Shown here in pieces: positions 13,682 to 25,670 of a stretch of DNA of 64,000 bases; within the stretch, counting starts at the first letter, position 1, and every line of letters begins with the position of its first letter. Both the position numbers and the translations under genes were made by a program. The notes beneath the pieces are model-generated. The model worked only from the letters and a program-made list of their open reading frames with translations. It had not been told where the DNA came from and made no database searches. Location of the stretch: positions 48,309,270 through 48,373,269 of the forward strand of contig CM058239.1 of NCBI GenBank assembly GCA_030180135.1. The letters are read 5' to 3'. The stretch comes from Orychophragmus violaceus. Taxonomy: Eukaryota > Streptophyta > Magnoliopsida > Brassicales > Brassicaceae.

Positions 13682-13959
13682 CCAACCATGATCTTACGAT
13701 ACAACACATATTAAAACATATATTGTGAAATCGTTATTTTAATCTCTTAATCTTTACGATATATCTCCTCCAAATAACACAAATTTATTTTTTAAAAAAC
13801 TAAATTGCTAACTCACTGTTTATAATGCTGGTTAAACAATTATAATCAAAATTAGATTACATAATTAAAAATCTAAACTACTATTAACAAAATGAATAAA
13901 AAGTAAAATTTGTAAAGAAAATTAAAACCCGCACTTAGAAAGTGCGGGTCAAAATCTAG
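12845..13959 (+). mobile_element. Non-autonomous Helitron 2
   Basis: Starts TCAATACAATTAAAAAA after an A and ends CTAG before a T. The terminal hairpin at 13928-13948 has the same CCCGCACTT / AAGTGCGGG arms as Helitron 1 with a three-base loop. From about 12945 to the end it aligns with Helitron 1 with scattered substitutions and small indels, while the first 100 bp differ. It contains a long AT microsatellite absent from Helitron 1 and no Rep/helicase frame. Confidence 0.8.
13617..13678. repeat. (AT)n microsatellite inside Helitron 2
   Basis: About 31 uninterrupted AT units. The matching place in Helitron 1 (near 8817) has only a few units, so the expansion followed the divergence of the two copies. 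Confidence 0.95.
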
Positions 13960-14267
13960 TTATTTTCTTAATAATATTATGATTGTCATATTCTAGAATC
14001 CTAAACTGGACACACACAAATAAGAAGATCTAACTGAAACAGAAAAAGAAAGCTGGTGAGAATAGAGAGTAAGTAGTATATCATCATGCATTCATGTTTC
14101 TTAATTTTGTAATTACTTCCTTCCCTTCTCCTTTCTCACTATAGTGTAACATACAAACAAAATAGAGAAAATAGGAAAGGAAAGAAAGAGGACAGTGTAT
14201 ATATAAGGAAACAGACCAAACATGAAGTTTATGTAAATCTTTTAAATCAAGAGAGAGACCTTAATAA
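13960..14267 (-). other. 3' flank / presumed 3' UTR of the EDR2-type gene
   Basis: This is the 308 bp between the Helitron 2 end and the EDR2 stop codon. On the minus strand it lies directly downstream of the TAG stop and should hold the 3' UTR. No clear polyadenylation signal could be chosen by eye. The Helitron sits less than 310 bp past the stop. Confidence 0.5.
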
Positions 14268-17200
14268 CTAATCTGAATCCAACTTGGGAACTATGGCCGA
14301 TGATAGCTCTATATGAGAAACCCTCACCGCCCCGATAAGTCTCTCTGGCAATTCTTCCGATGTGTTTGCCTAGGAAGCGCAATCTCAGAATCATTCAAAA
14401 GATTACAAGAGGACAAGAAGCAATCTTAAAGTCTCAGTTTTGTTACCTGTACAAGGAAAGCCATTTCGACAACCAAAGATGTAATTACGCCGATGACAAG
14501 ACCGAGAACTCCATTTGCAACGGTGGATGAGCCGATATCTACATCTATCTACATGAGAATGAAAGATGTTTCTTTTGAGCAACTTTCTCAGTCTTTTAAA
14601 AAGCTAACAAAATTGTGGACTTACTTCTAAGTATGTCGGACCGCGGATGTAGTTGCAATCCACTGCTTTCCCGAGGAGACATGGGGTGCTTCCCACGCTT
14701 TGCCTTACTATCCATGAACCCTGCATCATTGGGGGTATTATGTGAATCAATTTGTTTTATTTTAGGACGTTACATAGAGAGAAATCAAAGGGAGAGATAC
14801 CTTGGGGACTAAAGGTATAAGCTTGAGCCTACTATTCCTAAATTCGTCATCACCATCAACAAATCGTTGGAAGAGGGACCCAGGTACGAGTTCTTTGGTC
14901 ACGAAATAAAATACCATACTGTAGTGTGTTGATCCAGGAACCTACCAAAATACCCGTTTAGACATTTATTATAAAAAAAAAACCGAAATGTACATTACGT
15001 TGGGCAAAACTTACTTGAACATTTACTACCAATGAGAAAAGACCCTTCTCTGCAGCAACCTGAACAAATTTATCAAGTGATGAAGAAGATTCATATAAGC
15101 ATAGGAAAAGGGATAATAATATCTAGGAACTTAAGCCATGCGAATTGAGGTGATTGTATCTCTTACTTGTGCTGCACAGCCCTTGCGTCTAACCACATGA
15201 TCCATTCTTTTAGTGTCTTTGAACCAATCCACGGCCACAAGATCCATGAGATGCTTCCCAGCAGGAATCTTCAGTGAAATGTTCATTGATCAGAAAATTG
15301 AAGAGGTAAATGTCCAACTTTATAATTCATCAGATGAAAATTTTACTAACCTTCCTTTTATCCTCACAGAAACTCTTGCCACGGACTTTGAAGTTTTTCC
15401 CATCAGAAATCCTCCAGCAGTTACGAGCATTTTCGTGATCATCGTGTCGTAGATTACCAGAGAAGCAAGACAGATCAATGTTGAGAGCGGGTTCCTCTTC
15501 TGAGGTTTCATATGACACGATAAATACATAGCGATTAGATACATTTTCACTGGCTCAGGTCCAACTCATGATAAGATACAACTATCAATTTCACCTGTTT
15601 TCTTGACGATAGTCTCTGGCTTACTCGTTTCAGGCTGAAATAGTTAAATATTAAGCAAGACTTAACTCAACAAACCTATGGTTCAAAAGAGAATGCTTGA
15701 AAGGCCAACCTCTTGTTCTGATTCAGCTATCTGAAACTCGTCATCGTCATCCGAGTCTTCATCCATTAGCACAGAGTTTCTACCGGCCCCATTTGTCTGA
15801 TCAATAGAAAGCGAAGACTTATGCTGAGGCTTTCCACCTTTACCCATGGCTAAAGAAGAAGATGCCATATTAACCATAACAGGGATCCTGATCGGATGAC
15901 CTCTATCATCTGTCTGCGAGAACCACTCGCGCAAACCTGTTATGAACATGAGCCCATGACTTAGAATGGTAGACGCCCAAGTGCGGTCTAAAGAAGGGCA
16001 GAAGTCATGGAACTTACCAGAGACACTGTTCAGCATTTGAAGAAGACAATGTTGTTGAAAAGCTGGAAGATAACCTGCACCCCACCCTTTAAGATCGATT
16101 TGTATTAGATGTTGCACTTGTGTTCTGGGTCTCCCATTTCGGGGCTTTAGTGGGGCGATGTTAAATCCTCCACCTAAACAAGAGAACGTAATCCGGGTTA
16201 AGAATGTAATACTGTACATAATAGACCGGAAGATTTTGTTGGTAATGTACTTAGCATGGAATAGAAATACTAAACTTACTCTCAAGATGAGCCCGAACAA
16301 ATCCAGGTTGTGGACCACAATTGTCATGCTCCCTAGAACGAAACAATACCACTTCACAGAAAGAGCAAGATCAATAATCAAAACTAGATATATAAAAGAG
16401 GCTGTCCAGTTTCTAGGATGAGTAAAAGGGGAAGGGGAGATACCATAACTTCCATCATCGTTACGACGCCAATAACGTACATAGCAGAGGTCACGAGGCC
16501 ACACAACCCTGCAGCCATTTTGATAGTATGAGTGGGATAAACCAGAGAACTAGGTAATATTCTGACTGATAACACGAGGATTGCTAAGCATCATATCGGC
16601 TCTGTAAATCCTTTCCACCGTTTATTCAGCAGCAAGGGATTATGGTAAACAAAATAAAGAAAATCCGCATAAGCCTAGACTCCACAAGATAACTGGTCTA
16701 TTTCGTTGATACATGCCAAAAGATCTCTATTTTTGTAAGCAATTGACCACGGATGTGAGTATTATTGAATGATTATTTTTCCGGGTGTTATAGTACATTG
16801 GAAACCAGTCGAGCAGAAGTCTGTGATAGAGTATTGCTGTGTGACCATCCACCTCTTCCACTAATCTCCCATTATGAAAACTGCAGTCCCACCTGCCAAA
16901 CCATAAGAAAAGATGGAAAACGGAGAGCTTCAGATCACACATCACAGGCAGTTTCGCTTTTATTGATAGAAAGTTTGGGCTACACATTATCTTACGATGT
17001 GGGAACAGAAAAAGTAAAGACCCAACTTTAGTTAGACTGCTTTACTGGTACAAAATATCTAATAAACTTTTCCAGACAACAAAGCGTCTAACTATAGGAA
17101 AATGCATAAAAAGGAACATCATATATATAAAGGCTCTCTTTTAACCTGAATATGAAAGAGAATAAAGAAGACGGAGAAACACCTACTCATATCGAGTGCC

Positions 17201-19813
17201 ATCCATACTCATCACAAGCTTGAATATTTCCTCACATGTTGCCTCCACTACACCAACAGCTTTCATTGCCCTGCTGCAGCTTCTTGGCTGCATGTTAGCA
17301 CTGTAAATGATGATTCTTGACTAAATTTACTTACTATGTAGTATGTAATCAATACGAAATTATGCCATAAATATGATAAGCTGTCAAGCACTTCCATACA
17401 AGATAGTCAACTTCAAGTAGCTCTTCAAAAATCCGAAGCCCTGCCAAATGTATATGGGAGAAGATTAAGCCCAAATTCAACCTTTATCATTGATTGCTAT
17501 ATAATTTTCCAGATTCTATAGTGAAATTTTATTGTGATGCAGATTACAGGCACAAATCCTACAGGCGTTAGGAGGGTAATAGATTCAGAACCTTCCATAC
17601 TGTATCTATTAAGTCGTAATTTACCAGTGAAAATAAACTATAATGCCTTGTAGAAGCGGTCACAGTTCAGAACCATACATAGCCACTAACCATTTTGGCA
17701 CTGAAGGAGACGCCAGTGTTTTCTCGAAAATGCTTGGTTCATGGAATTCTGGTTTGACAACTCAGCATCAAACTCCTTAGTCCAATCAAAAATAGATTCC
17801 GGAGGGCCTGCACGATTGTTTAAGGTGATCAGATTACATTCAGGATCGCTGCTGAACAAATTAGTCCGTGAAGAAATTAATTAGGAAAAACCATTTCCAA
17901 TAGTTGTCCTCCTCAATAAATCACGTCGAGAGTCATCTTCATCATCCAGCGCACTGAAGCTGAAGAACATTGCAAACAATATTTTCGCATGAATATAAGT
18001 ATATAAATGTCACCACAAGATAACAGTGTCAAACATCAACAGAAGTTATATATCAAATGCAACTGGTCACTTTCTACATATAGAGCCTGTATCAGCATCT
18101 TCTGGCATTTGTAACATTCTCAGAAATATTCAGAGCTAAAACAACCGTACTGAAAAAGCTCATAGAATTATTAATAACTATGATTAATTTTACAACTATT
18201 ATCGAATATGATTAATGATCTAGTTTATTAAATGATCATTATCGCCACAAAGGCACAAACCACAACCTCCTTTTGCGTAGTAAGGATCACAATCCTCAAC
18301 ACATGTCAATTTTACTCTCTGTAAAGGAAAAGGAGAGAATAGTACTCCGTGACGATAACTTATGATTAAGGCTGGGAAATCATATGACCAAGAACCCTAA
18401 GCAAGTGAGTTGTTGGCAAATAAAATTAACATGCCTGCGGATATAAAGGAATAATGTCAATTAAGCACTCACGGGCTTTCATGGTCTGAAGATGAAGCCG
18501 TCCTTCCAACATCCATCCCAGGCTTATATTCAAAAGATACATATTGTTGACCACTTGGCACTAGGGACTCTTGATGCTGCAACAGTGAAAAACACAGAGC
18601 GGTTGTCATAAGCAGAGATTTCGAACAGTCACAGATAAATAACACAGGCAGATATGGAGGGTTCCTCTTTTTGGCCAAATATACCAGACCCATAAAACAG
18701 TAATAGTTACCCTATGAAATCAAGATAGAAGCATAAAATAATGTGATTCACAGATTGTGAGACAGTACTGACAGACCTGATCTATGACATACTCAATTTT
18801 CTCCTTCCACATTAACGCTTCTTGGATGTTGAACGCTGCCATCTAGCAGGAATATACTCCACATGAAATAACAAGAAGCATTAAAATGCATACTAACATG
18901 ATAAAACTATTGTTATCCATTCTCAGAAAGAAAAGACAAAATACCGTGATTCTGTGGTTCTTTTCTTTCTTGTTATAAACAGACAACACATAAACCATCT
19001 GCAAAAAAGAGTAAAAAAATAGTTATTTGCAAATGCATAAGTGACATCACAGCCAAGGATATGATAAGAGCAAATGAACTTGGCATGAGGAAATCCATCA
19101 ACTAATTCACAACAGTTTAATGGTGTCCACCTATATGAAATCCAAGCCTAGATGGGATTCAAAGGTTGTCAACAACATCAATCAGAGTGGTTTCAGTTGG
19201 CTAAACCACGCTCTACTGTTGTTGAAGCACATTACATACATAAGCACTTGTTTTCTTTGGTCAAATATTATACATAAACACTTAAGTAAAAAAATAAACA
19301 AATAGTAACAGAAAGAATAAAATAAGACTCACATGTCCATGTTGTGTCTTCAAGCCTCGATCCTCAACTCTACAGTTTCCATCAATTACCATGGTCTTGA
19401 TAGGAAGCTACGTCAACAAGTACAGAACATCTATTAGGTAAGCTCAGCATCCATTAGAGAAGCTTCTGTAATAATTTATCAACTCAAGACTTTTTCTGTT
19501 TCTCTAGCTCGCAACCATACTCTTGAGTTTATAAAAATGTAAATCCCGAAACAACGATTTCGGCTGATCTAAACCCAGAAAAAGAGACGCGAGAAGAGCT
19601 TGAAAAATCCATTCATCACGTTGACAAATTGCGAGTTACGATCAAAACAGATATAAGATTTCATGGTATTTTTACCTGATTATCCTGCGGCTTCTTCTTG
19701 TAATAAGCAAGAAGACGAGGTTCCAAAACGAAATACCTCATATGAATGTACGATCTTCCGATCTTCCTCCTTCCATATCTCACCATCCATCCCTCATACA
19801 CAACCTTAGACAT
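14268..19813 (-). CDS. EDR2-like: EDR2-type PH-START-DUF1336 protein, 22 exons, 718 aa, intact
   Basis: Exons, 5' to 3' on the minus strand: 19813-19676, 19407-19333, 18998-18945, 18842-18777, 18576-18473, 17959-17892, 17807-17691, 17440-17400, 17287-17187, 16892-16797, 16508-16444, 16351-16280, 16173-16018, 15936-15710, 15634-15595, 15499-15351, 15268-15167, 15059-15015, 14941-14801, 14720-14625, 14548-14447, 14369-14268. All introns are GT-AG; the coding length is 2157 bp with no internal stop. The product begins MSKVVYEGWMVRYGRRKIG. A PH domain covers about residues 1-111, a START lipid-transfer domain about 170-390 (WPRDLCYVRYWRRNDDG, QIDLKGWGAGY), an acidic linker (DEDSDDDDEF) about 440-450, and a C-terminal DUF1336/EDR2_C domain from NCWRISDG near 500. 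A hydrophobic segment lies near 664-684. In Arabidopsis, EDR2 binds phosphatidylinositol-4-phosphate and restrains salicylate-dependent cell death during powdery mildew infection. The length equals the EDR2 length I recall. Whether this is the EDR2 or the EDR2L co-orthologue cannot be decided here. The start is the only ATG giving the conserved N-terminus. Confidence 0.95.
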
Positions 19814-20538
19814 TTTGACACTTACGAAGGAGAAGAAGATATATTCAAGGACACAACAATGTCCCACAGAAATCGGAATCTTAGATCCAAATCGGATAAA
19901 TGCACTCCCGCGGGAGATCAAAGACCTGACTGATCATCGGCGCCGGAATATGGTGTTTGGATTCTAAGATTCTTTCCGAAGATTTATGAATGAGTCGCAA
20001 AAGGTTTTGAAATTCTGTAAGATCAAAAAATTTCAAACGACATCGAAAAATTCAACTTTGACAGAAAAAAAAACTGGAAAGCTAAATAAGTAAATATAGA
20101 GGAGAGAAAGAGAAGCAGTGAATCTGTCCTGAAAAAGTAAATTAACTTATAGAGTAATTAACAAAAACTGTACAATTAATTAGTTAAAGGATTTTTGCTA
20201 CCATTAACTGTGTCGTCATGCCAGCTTTTGCACATTTCACGTTCCATTCACAGGCAAAAAATCCATGTTATAATGATGATTAGCGAGTGTTAGATTCGAG
20301 ATGCTTAACGGTTAATATAAACCATCATTAAATAAATAAATAAAAGATCAATAAAATAATGTAAAGTTCCTTTTCCTTCCACATGAATAAAGGGTAGTCT
20401 AGTCAAGGACTCGAGAGATGGAATTTTTACATAGTAAATGTTTAAAATTTACAAAGGGTTTAGAAAGAAAAGAAAAAACTTGAATGTTACCATTAATTTA
20501 TTTATTTAGATTTTAAATATGAAAAATATTGTCTTTGA
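19814..20538 (-). promoter_or_regulatory. EDR2 promoter/5' UTR and MOB1 3' UTR region
   Basis: These 725 bp separate the MOB1 stop from the EDR2-type start. Both genes are on the minus strand, so MOB1's 3' UTR and the EDR2 promoter share the interval. A weak TATA-like sequence on the minus strand lies around 20090-20100. No transposon insertion is visible, unlike on the outer flanks of both genes. Confidence 0.45.
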
Positions 20539-22522
20539 TCAATAAGGTGAAATGATAGATTCTATGAGCTCTTGCAGAGGAGCAAGTTCTTTCTTGTCAA
20601 TCAGTCCAAACTCCTGCCAAAACCAAAGACAAATTGGCCAATAATTGTCAAAATAGAATTAAAACAAACTATAAGAATATAAAGCGTGTATTTCTTAATC
20701 ATATATGTTCATAGGAAAAAAGTTTAATTTCACAACAATGTATTTTCAGTGCAATATTTGTATAACATTTCCTAGTTATTAGAGCCAGATATTAAAAAAC
20801 GAGAACTCACATGAGTAAAGAGGATGAAGTGTTTGAAACAAGTGTTGAGATGAGCTTCTTCTTTAAGGCTAACGATTTTCTGGAAATGAGAATGGTAAAT
20901 GTGAGCATAAACACGGAATAGTCGTTTAAATATCGTCTTCACCACATCCTTGAAGTTCTGAGGAAATGGTGCTCCTGGAAAAATAATTAATTGAACATTA
21001 GGATGGATGTAGTTTTTGATATTCTTTACATCTCATCTCATGGACATTATTATTATTACCAAGCCTTTGAGGAAATAAGGTCTCATCATCGAGTTGGGTC
21101 TCGATCCAATCCATCAAGTACTCCACATACTTTGGAGCAGAAACCTCTATTGGCTTCTTGATCTGTACACCATCTGCCCATCTATACTCATACCTGCAAT
21201 TTTTTTGTTTGATTGGTCATATGCACAACAGAAAATGATGATAGATTAACTCTTATCTAAATTTTGAAGTCATCCTACGAATATGAGCACTTAGCTATTG
21301 CTTGCATTCCGTCAGAAATTACTAGAGAGGTCTAAAAACATGATCTATATTTTCTCACAGTTGCAAAGACATCATACCAAGTAGTTAACAAGCACATATA
21401 ACCACGATGAGGAGAAAATATATACGCTTTGAATCTGTTAACTGAGCGATCCTAATCTTGAAGCATGAAATTTTCATTTGTTTGGAATAACAAATAGAAA
21501 AAGAGAGATATGAGGCTATACTTGGGGCCAGCAGTCATTGTAGGACAATTATCTGGTGTGCAGAACTCGGTAAGCGTACCATATAGCAAGTTCACCTGAT
21601 TAAAGAAATCCACAGCTGAAACAAACAAAAATTATAAACAAGGGAAAATTCACCATTGTAAAAAACATAAACAAATCAGAAATGATCAAAGCAGAGTGAC
21701 ACTGACTGTTTACAGCAAGCCATTCGTTTGCATCCTCTCCTGGAGGAAGTCTAACAGCTTCTCTCAAGTTCCCACTTCCTAAAGTTGCATCTATATGCTT
21801 TCGAAGCTGTGCACCCTATTATATCACAGATTTTATTAGAAAAATCATAACCTTAGATATCATTTCATCTAACGATGGGTGTAAAAAGACCAAAAGACAA
21901 GTGCAGATACAAACCTTGCTTCCAGAAGGTGCGCTCTTTTTAGGACGGAAAGTCTTTTGATTTCTATAAACAAGGTAAAAAAGAAAGAAAGGACGAGATG
22001 TTATCAAACATTAAAAATTCCAGTCTTTATCCAATCTATGTATCCAAGAACAATCTCAGTATATGACAGAATCAACTCTAGTTATAACGTAATTTATTGA
22101 GGAAAAGTATAATCGGTGTTCAAATGTCAAACACTAGTTATAAAATCTGACAAAATAGATAATACGACTTCCAAGTTCATAAGATCATGAAATGGATCCA
22201 GATGACTAATCATCAAATTCACAGAAACGAATGCGCGACCGATAAAGTTAAGGTTCATACAATAGATCATATTTTATGATTCCCTATTAGACATAGAAAC
22301 CAAATCAATTGGATCAGGGAAAAGAAATTCAATCACAAATACAATGTACAGGGCGACGAAAGAATTAAGTCTTCAGCAACAGATTGAAGAACATGTTAAT
22401 TTAATATTCAAACAGATCCGAGACTGATAACCATCGCAAATTCTCCTCGATTTTATCTTAATTGAATACAAAATTACGCAGAGATAGAAGAAAACAAACC
22501 TCCCCAATCCAAACAGACTCAT
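20539..22522 (-). CDS. MOB1: MOB1 kinase co-activator, 7 exons, 215 aa, intact
   Basis: Exons on the minus strand: 22522-22500, 21963-21915, 21815-21707, 21615-21522, 21193-21060, 20974-20811, 20613-20539. All junctions are GT-AG, total 648 bp including TGA. The protein begins MSLFGLGRNQKTFRPKK and ends ESIISPY. The Mob1/phocein fold fills the protein. The four zinc ligands are all present at the canonical positions: C79 and C84 (CTPDNC), H161 and H166 (HIYHSH). MOB1 binds and activates NDR/LATS-type AGC kinases in Hippo-like signalling; in plants it affects cell division, growth and auxin responses. Length matches the family (215 aa in Arabidopsis MOB1A, from memory). Arabidopsis carries MOB1 next to EDR2-type genes at two loci (At5g45550/45560 and At4g19040/19045), so this pair is an ancestral neighbourhood. 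Confidence 0.97.
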
Positions 22523-22651
22523 GGCGACAAAAAAAAAAAAAAGAACCGATGAAAGAAAAGAGTCGAATAAGATTTTTTTTTTTCCTCAGGTGGAAACGAG
22601 AAAAGATGTTTTTACGAAAAAAGATAAGAGTAGACGGGAAAAGTGAGTCCA

Positions 22652-22659
22652 TTTATATA
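22652..22659 (-). promoter_or_regulatory. TATA-like box of MOB1
   Basis: TATATAAA on the minus strand lies about 130 bp upstream of the MOB1 ATG, giving a predicted 5' UTR of roughly 100 bp. The target duplication of the upstream retroposon begins only about 11 bp further upstream, so the core promoter was spared but everything distal was displaced by about 840 bp. Confidence 0.5.
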
Positions 22660-22688
22660 TGATGAGAGACTAAAGACTCGTTGATCTT

Positions 22689-23512
22689 TTTTTTTTTTTG
22701 ACGACCATAATTCATTTATCAAAAGCCCAAAAGGCAAGTACAGGAGATGATAATATGCTCGGCCCAACACGTCGTTAAATGGTGGCGTTTTATTATTCTT
22801 AAGATATGCCACCATTTAACCACGTGTCACGAACATGCTGAACTTATAAGACACTGAGCAAACAAGCAAATGAAGCCGTCGATCCACGAACGATTGGACA
22901 CACCGCCACCGTGAGCAATACCACCATCACCTGCGACGATTCTTCTTCAACTTCGCCGGAGCCATCATCGGGTTAACCCTGTCGTCGCCGTAATCTTAAG
23001 AACATCAACATCTTGATCCAAAACTATCGCAGGACAAACTCCACCTTGGATCTATAACTTTATAGGTAGATCATCAAAGTTTCAGCGAAGATATTACTCT
23101 CACTGGAGGAGAGGAGCAAGTTAGCGGAAGGCAGAGAAGTCCAGACAATCACAAGCCGAAATTCAACATGCTCAACCTGAAGAAAGAAACGAAACCCTAC
23201 ATCCGATTTACAGATGTTAAATCAGAAAATTACAATCCGAAATTGAATCATGAGAAGATCGATTCAATAGGAATCTAAAAATTGAAAATAAGATAGCTGA
23301 GACTAAAATCCGATCGACACCCTCATCAAAAATACATAGAAGATCAAAGAGGGAACCGCAAAACTTAAACAAAATTAACTTGACCGCCGGTTCGGCAAGG
23401 AATCGAAAACCGACGACCGAACCTTGAAGAAAGCAGTAAAAAGTTTTAGTGAGAGGTTGGAGAGATATTCGAACCGACTCAATTCCTATGAAAGAAAAAA
23501 AAATCAATCAAA
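22689..23512 (-). mobile_element. Non-autonomous retroposon (LINE-derived or Sadhu-like), 824 bp
   Basis: It is flanked by an 18-bp direct repeat TAAAGACTCGTTGATCTT (22671-22688 and 23513-23530). On the minus strand it ends with a poly(A) tail preceded by TGGTCGTC, and with CTTTTGGGCTTTTGAT a little earlier, as in Brassicaceae LINE 3' ends. No reverse transcriptase frame is present. The size, the lack of coding potential, the poly(A) and the target-primed type of duplication fit either a 5'-truncated LINE derivative or a Sadhu-type retroposon; I cannot choose between them from sequence alone. Confidence 0.75.
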
Positions 23513-23530
23513 TAAAGACTCGTTGATCTT

Positions 23531-24460
23531 ATTAGCTGGCATATTTTAAGAAAAAACTTTCAAGTTTCATAATATTTTAGATTTACACTCAATTTTCTGA
23601 AAGGATCTGTGAATAAAGCGACTTTGGTGGGCTTTTATTGGACCTACAACAAAAAGGAAAAGAAGCAATTAGATAAAGATCAAGACTTAACTAATATCGA
23701 CTAAGCTTAGAAATAAGAAGGATGAATCTCTAAGTTAGTCATGCCCATTCAGGTATTCAGTTCGGTTTCGGTATTTTGGTTCTATAGATTTAGGATTCAA
23801 TGGGTACTTTATAATTTTTGGTTCGGTTCCGATTCGGTTCGGTTCCATCATTTTAGGAACCGTAAAATACCCGAAATTTTCGGTTCTTAAACGGTTCCGG
23901 GTATTTTGGAACCGAAATAGCATTTTTTACCCAAAATCAACAAAAATACCCGTAATCAACAAAAAGATATCCGAAATCAACAAAAAACCCCAATATTTAT
24001 GTTAATTCAACAAATAATTAACCCAAAAAATAAAAAATTATATGATTCAATGTCAATTACATAAACATAAATTCCATGGTTCTAAAAATATTTTCATATG
24101 ATTCTTTATGTGGATGTTGAAACCATAGATAATATTTTACTAAGTTTTATATAAGTCCGGTTCTTCGGTTCCGTGTTTCGGTTCTCGGTTGGGTTCCAGT
24201 TCCTACTCGATACCCACAATTCCTTAACTCAGGATCCAATGGGTATTATAGGTGGAACCAAATAAAAAAATTCAGTTCCGATTATCGATTCCGGTTCTTC
24301 GGTTCCGGTTTTTATGCCAAGACCTACTCTAAGCTAAGATTAGGAGATACATTAGTCATGTATAAATATAGGCAATAGTGACAGCTCTACTTCTCAAGTT
24401 TTTCGGTTTGGTTTTGTTTATTCTCTAAAATCTTTTTTAAAGTTTTTTTCTTGAACAACA
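23531..24460. repeat. Degenerate GGTTCCG/GGTTCGG-rich repeat (23745-24325) in intergenic DNA
   Basis: From 23745 to 24325 short units such as TTCGGTTCCG, CGGTTC and ACCCGAAA recur on both strands around an AT-rich centre. The ends (CCATTCAGG... and ...TATGCCAAGACC) resemble plant hAT-type MITEs, which often begin and end with GGTTCGGTT-like runs, but no 8-bp target duplication could be confirmed. No coding sequence is supported. Confidence 0.4.
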
Positions 24461-25020
24461 AATAGATTAATAAAGAATGGCTAAAAACGCCCATTACATA
24501 ATGTTAGCTAAGCAGAGTTTTGCTGCAGAGTCTGCACTGCAGGTCCATTCAGAGATATGGAAATGAAGAAAACAGAGCATAAGGTAAAAGAAGAGATCAG
24601 CAATTCAATATCAGAGAGAACCCCGAAAAACTCCTCCGGCTTGATGTTCGAATTCATAGCTTTTGGAAATCTGTGAAGAAGTAGATTTCGTGGATGTCAA
24701 GCTCAATTGCTTGAGTTAGAGCCGCTCTGAGGGCTAGAGCTTCTGCCATCAGTAGGGAAGAGACATATCGTTGGGTTTGTGCTCCATGAGCCATTTCTGC
24801 AAGAATCTGATTGTTGTTCTGGAAAATCCATGACAGGCCTGCCATTTGGGAGTTTTTCTTTGTGTGGCATGAAATAATCCTTTCTGAGATCGAGGACAGT
24901 CTTTGGGTGATGGGTCGATTCGATTGAGCATGGGGCAGGAGAGATTGAGCTTCCTTCCATTCCTTAATGAGGTTTTGCCATTCTTTCTCAATAACAAGGT
25001 TTTGGACCCAAGGAATCTCG
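24460..25020 (-). pseudogene. LINE fragment: RNase H-like C-terminal domain
   Basis: On the minus strand, 24845-24654 reads AGLSWIFQNNNQIL, then AEALALRAALTQAIELDIHE and IYFFTDFQ. This is the RVT_3 RNase H-like domain found at the end of plant L1 LINE polyproteins and related plant proteins. The upstream part (24997-24850) is in other frames. The fragment ends abruptly on both sides; endonuclease and reverse transcriptase are absent. Confidence 0.6.
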
Positions 25021-25378
25021 AATAATAAACAGTTTATTGTGTGTGTTTCTTATAATCTTAAAACAACACAAGTTCTAACAAGTGGTTTCAGATAAATCCA
25101 TGTAAAATGATTGTGGGGAGAGAAAAGAAAAAAAGAGAGGATAATCAGCTAAGACACGATATTAAATCAAATAGGAACTTATATGATCGTTGAAACGTGA
25201 GCTGAAAGGAGCCGTTTCCAAGAATCAGTTGAAACAACATCACAACTAAGGTCAAAGACTTGAGGGGTAAACATGTTTAAAGGAAAAACAAAGCAGTTAG
25301 ACATGGATTCAAGAAATGGAAAGTTAGACGTTTGAATGAAGGATATGGAACCTCTAAGCTATTTTGGGGAATTCAAGG
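25021..25378. other. Short intergenic stretch before the old LTR
   Basis: No gene seen. A weak primer-site-like string (TGGTTTCAGATA, about 25083-25094) follows TCTAACA, which could be a decayed LTR end plus primer site, but nothing around it supports a full element. Confidence 0.3.
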
Positions 25379-25417
25379 TGTAATACCGAGAAAAGAAATA
25401 AAATAGTATTATTATAT

Positions 25418-25670
25418 GAAAATTTCATAAGTTTTGGTATACTTTACAAAGTTTTCTGACTTATCAAATTACTTGAAGAATTTTTCGATAAAAGCTTGTT
25501 ATTTATGAAAATTGAATTTTTTTGAATAAATTATTTTTTTCTCAAATCTTTGAATTATTTTTGAATTTTTTTAAAAAATTTCATAAATAACAAGCTTTTA
25601 CCGGAAAATTATTCAAGTAATCTGATAAGTCGGAAAACCTTCTAAAGTACACCAAACCTTATGAAATTTC
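25418..25670. repeat. Long imperfect inverted repeat (foldback) near the LTR start
   Basis: The left arm (about 25418-25520) and right arm (about 25575-25670) are reverse complements with few mismatches. Both contain AAGCTTGTTATTTATGAAA or its complement, and both end in GAAA(A)TTTCATAAG or its complement. The centre is about 50 bp of A/T. It could be a foldback MITE inside the LTR or a structured U3 element. Confidence 0.8.

Noticed and set aside
19814..19921. N-terminal extension of the EDR2-type protein by 36 residues
   Set aside because: The frame is open upstream but the codon at 19921 is TTG, not ATG; the family start MSKVVYEG at 19813 is the first ATG in frame.
25083..25094. Primer binding site (TGGTTTCAGATA)
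   Set aside because: Mismatched to initiator tRNA-Met and without an LTR or gag that can be recognised around it.
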